This document shows positions 60,855 to 64,000 of a DNA stretch of 64,000 nucleotides, piece by piece (within the stretch, counting starts at the first letter, position 1; every line of letters starts with the position of its first letter). A model generated the notes under the pieces. It worked only from the letters and a program-made list of their open reading frames with translations, searched no databases and was not told the origin of the DNA. This stretch comes from Pararge aegeria (Eukaryota > Arthropoda > Insecta > Lepidoptera > Nymphalidae). The position numbers and the translations under genes are program-made. The DNA lies in contig NC_053202.1 of assembly GCF_905163445.1 (NCBI RefSeq), positions 6,324,001 through 6,388,000 on the forward strand, in the 5' to 3' direction.

Positions 60855-62820
60855 CCACAAACATAAAGTTATCTAAAACCACTTTGTAATACTCAAATAA
60901 CTTTGTGATTATCATAATAATTTCCCGCACAGTAAAATACATTCAACATTTAATCTGATATAATTAACCGAGTTGTTATAGTTATAGAGTAAGTTATACA
61001 AATTGTTATAGAGTAAGTTATACAAATTGTTTGTAGCAGTTGTGGCACATATTAGATTCAGCCGATTGTTCCCAATTAGCGCACATCGGATATAATCCCG
61101 GTGTTATTGAATGTATTCCGGAAGTTCTAAATACTTCTCTGCTGTGCTTTTGAGCTTCAATTCGGTGCTAATGTAGTTATGCAGTTCACTTTATATGGAG
61201 TCTGCATATTTATTGACGTAGTATTTGTTATTTGTTAACTTAGCGGTAAAACCTGGTAGCAGTATCCCTTGTGACTCACACCGATAAAATAGCTAATAAC
61301 AATCAGCTCTTTTCCTCGTCTAGTGACTTCGTTAAATTGTATACCTAAATTTAAAAGTAAAGAAATAAAAACGAAACTGCCAGTTTGTTGTTTTTTTTTA
61401 ATCCTCTCTTGCAAACGCAACCAGAGTACTTCGCCAATCAAGCCACGGTTCTCATACCACTGCCATAATATATTATGAGTGTGGAATTTGATTTTACACT
61501 CAAATTAGTATTACGCACTAAGGAAGCCGAGAGTGTAATGATCAATGCATAAGCATTTTATATGACGTTCTAATCACATATGCGGGTAAAAAATACTAAA
61601 CTTTCAAATTCGTTCTCGGAAAATTGACTATTTTAGCTGTTTTTTCACTGTATGGAAGTTTCGAAGGCAGCTCTCTAGATTTCGGTGGCAACAGGCTAGT
61701 CACTAGCGATTCATAACTCGATTATTATTTCTGGTGGATTCAAATCTACTATTTCCCTGCTTCAAACTTAAACTGGACATTTTAAATTAATAATAATCAC
61801 CCAACATTCATTACGGAAAATGGTGCGAGGACTTGACAATGGGACATACAACCTATATTAAAAACCCATAATAAAGGTATTTTTTTCGCATTGAAAACAT
61901 AATTTATTATGAATTGCGAGTAATTTGACAATATTTATCGTTCATAATAAGTATATCTTAATTATTAAGAAGATACAAAATATATTCTCTTCATTTAATA
62001 AGAAAATGTATGCTATTTACAGCCGCAATAGTTGTGGTTGTTGGTATTACATGGGATCTGTATTATCCACTAAAATTAAAAATGGTCCATGTTCATACTC
62101 GTACATATAACGTTAAGTGGGATAGGTACAAATTTAACTTAATCGGGACATCATAAATAAAACACAAGGGCGGTATCATTAAAAAAACACGCGTGTTATT
62201 GTCTTGGATTGTGACCATTATGTGATAAGGTACACGTTACGAGCAAGTGTGCTGAAATAACTGATGATTTTTATTATAACTGATGGGCCTTGGTCGTTTA
62301 TTTTTACTTCACAAAATGTTGTCCAGAAGAAAATTCTTTATCATTAACACCGTCATTGTTATTCAGATATGGTTGAGCGATAAATACAGTTCTTACTTGA
62401 ATATGCGAGTACCTACACGATTTATTTCAAAAATGGCCACCGCATCCTTCTTTAATATTATGTATAAAGTGTCGCCACGCAGTACGTATGCGAAATCTCA
62501 AAAGCGATTTTAATGTCTTCAGACCAGAAGACGACGTTAAATATTCAAAGGCTTTCAGCTCGAGTGGTTTGCAAACACATGTATGGGGGATTTGTCTTTG
62601 TTACGCCTTGCACCTACTTGATATTCGACTTTAAAGGGGGATTTAAAATGTTTAAAAAACTACCACGCTCATGTCTCGCTTAAGGAGACGATAATTCTTG
62701 GGATTGTTTGGCTTTTCAAAGAGTTTTAAACTTTATGATAGGTCTGCGGATTGCGACTGACTGATATTTGAATATAAAGATTATGCAATAATTAGTATTG
62801 AATGGGACGCTCTATCCTAT
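60855..62820. other. No recognisable features, small tandem repeat
   Basis: About 2 kb. A 24-bp unit (gttatagagtaagttataca plus aatt) is repeated twice near 60976-61029. Short frames at 61235-61441, 61925-62110 and 62283-62513 have no motif I know. Candidate single-copy interval. Confidence 0.4.
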
Positions 62821-62824
62821 TAGA

Positions 62825-63050
62825 GCTGTTTTCAACCGACTTAAAAAAAAGGAGCAGGTTCTGAAATTTACAGTAAAAAAAAAAAAAAAAAATTATATTT
62901 TTTACGCGATTTCTTTGGCAATTATACACCGATTTCGTAGAGGTTTTTTTATTTGACATGCCATACCTCAGAGATTTTACCTTTTTAATTTGATGAAGAT
63001 CCATTTGAGGCTCTTGTTTCTTAAAGCTAAACTTCGAAACGGACACATAA
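62825..63050 (+). repeat. Interspersed repeat with ttttcaaccgacttaaaaaa start
   Basis: ttttcaaccgacttaaaaaa, aaggagcaggttctgaaatt, then taatttgatgaagatccatt. This opening is a familiar insect interspersed repeat (a LINE 3' end in many insects). The 84-residue minus frame over it is low complexity. Class not certain. Confidence 0.5.
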
Positions 63051-63822
63051 ACAAATTCTCAGTACAGCCAGTGCAAGATGTGTTCTAAGCCACCTTTTCA
63101 CCACAAGAAACAAATAGTATAAAATAAAAAATACATGATACTAGGAAACTATATAAATAACTAGTGTATGCTCGAATTATGCTTGTAAAATTGATCTTCA
63201 AATTATATTTATACAGAATTAATAATTAATTAATATTTAATGTTATTTATTAAAATAATAATTCATTATTTGGTAACTATGACCAATCTACACTTTTGTA
63301 TAACGAATAATTAAAAACAGTAAATCAAAAAATTTACATTAATATTAAATATAAATCTGATAAATAACTTTGGAGTTTGGGCAGGTGCTTTACAGGTATG
63401 TATCCTAGAGTAAGGGTATGATCCATTGAAATACTAGTTCTCAATCTCGCATATCCTACTTCCACAATCACCAAAACCTACATTAAATGAAATAATCAAC
63501 GGATTAACGAACCGGCTAACGGAAATGACCCGTGGATTAAATTCTATCGGAGATTCTTAATTCGAAACGGATAAAACCAATTTTCTGAGAACCTTCATAA
63601 ATTGTTTTTATATCTTCCGATTCAAATCAATTTGTATCAGTTTTATAGAAAAGTTATTCTGATATTTCTTTTAAGATTAATTAGGAATTCATATGGTATG
63701 TTTAGTTTTTGTTTTCTGTATTAGTATTTCTGTTATTTTATAATAGTCACCTATTATAAAATAAAATAATCCATGTAGTATAATATAAACCTCATATCCC
63801 TACCTCCTCTCTCCTAGAGATG
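63051..63822. other. Very AT-rich sequence
   Basis: No gene or repeat recognised. Confidence 0.35.
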
Positions 63823-63962
63823 AGGAAATCCATGATATATTATGAAAATTAAGCTTAATTTGCTAAACTCCGCGAGCAGTACTAGAATCTGAACGGTGTA
63901 ATTTATAATTTCTTCGACAACAGATCTTCGGCAATGTACCCTTTACGCACGTTTCGCTCCAT
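63823..63962 (-). mobile_element. Foldback element (family F), partial
   Basis: gaaatccatgatatattatg, aaaattaagcttaatttgct, aaactccgcg, gtgtaatttataatttcttc, cagatcttcggcaatgtacc and ctttacgcacgtttcgctcc. It ends inside the hammerhead motif (GAAAC side kept, CUGA side lost). The outer ggatagaagcaggcg end is missing too. Confidence 0.75.
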
Positions 63963-64000
63963 ACATAAAACAAAAGAAAACACCCAAAGTTTTTTCTAAT

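Overview
This window reads as AT-rich, repeat-dominated nuclear DNA from a lepidopteran, most likely a butterfly. The case rests on repeat content: about eighteen copies of one tRNA-derived SINE whose layout resembles Metulj-type SINEs known from Heliconius (name not verified), two further tRNA-like SINE families, 5'-truncated RTE-, Jockey- and CR1-like LINE tails, Helitron-like pieces ending in CTAG, and hAT-type MITEs. No host protein-coding gene can be supported. Every long open frame inspected is a repeat remnant, a microsatellite or chance.

Layout. 1-2640: partial SINE, a LINE reverse-transcriptase (RT) tail, a perfect 28-bp palindrome. 2640-2890: the one candidate host-gene landmark, a CpG-rich patch with an inverted CCAAT box followed by an A-rich stretch ending at a consensus GTAAGT splice donor. 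If it is a non-coding first exon, the rest of the window would be intron 1. 3200-8640: LINE and SINE fragments, including an RT terminus that runs directly into a SINE-like tail, and a composite hAT MITE. 8935-10530: degenerate tandem array. 10600-13040: Helitron/LINE tails, a 30-bp and a 28-bp perfect hairpin, and a SINE nested in an older repeat. 13000-30500: scattered SINEs and LINE ends. 30500-32070: a ~215-bp tandem repeat interrupted by an RTE tail and a foldback element. 33000-41000: LINE tails and a seven-copy 120-bp array. 41898-43160: stacked remains of a Gypsy-type LTR element, a foldback element and an RTE tail. 43800-48600: GT tracts, a LINE insertion with 13-bp target-site duplications (TSDs), a SINE. 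48850-50070: an array with higher-order structure. 50000-64000: hAT MITE, Jockey-like tails, split SINEs, a hairpin-bearing repeat, and a final partial foldback element.

The most unusual system is a six-copy foldback family. Its core carries a compact hammerhead-ribozyme motif with a tiny stem III, as known from Penelope-like retroelements, and two copies have 13-14 bp TSDs. One copy keeps all expected core bases; three others each carry a different defect. No element in the window appears autonomous. Family names come from recognition, without database searches.
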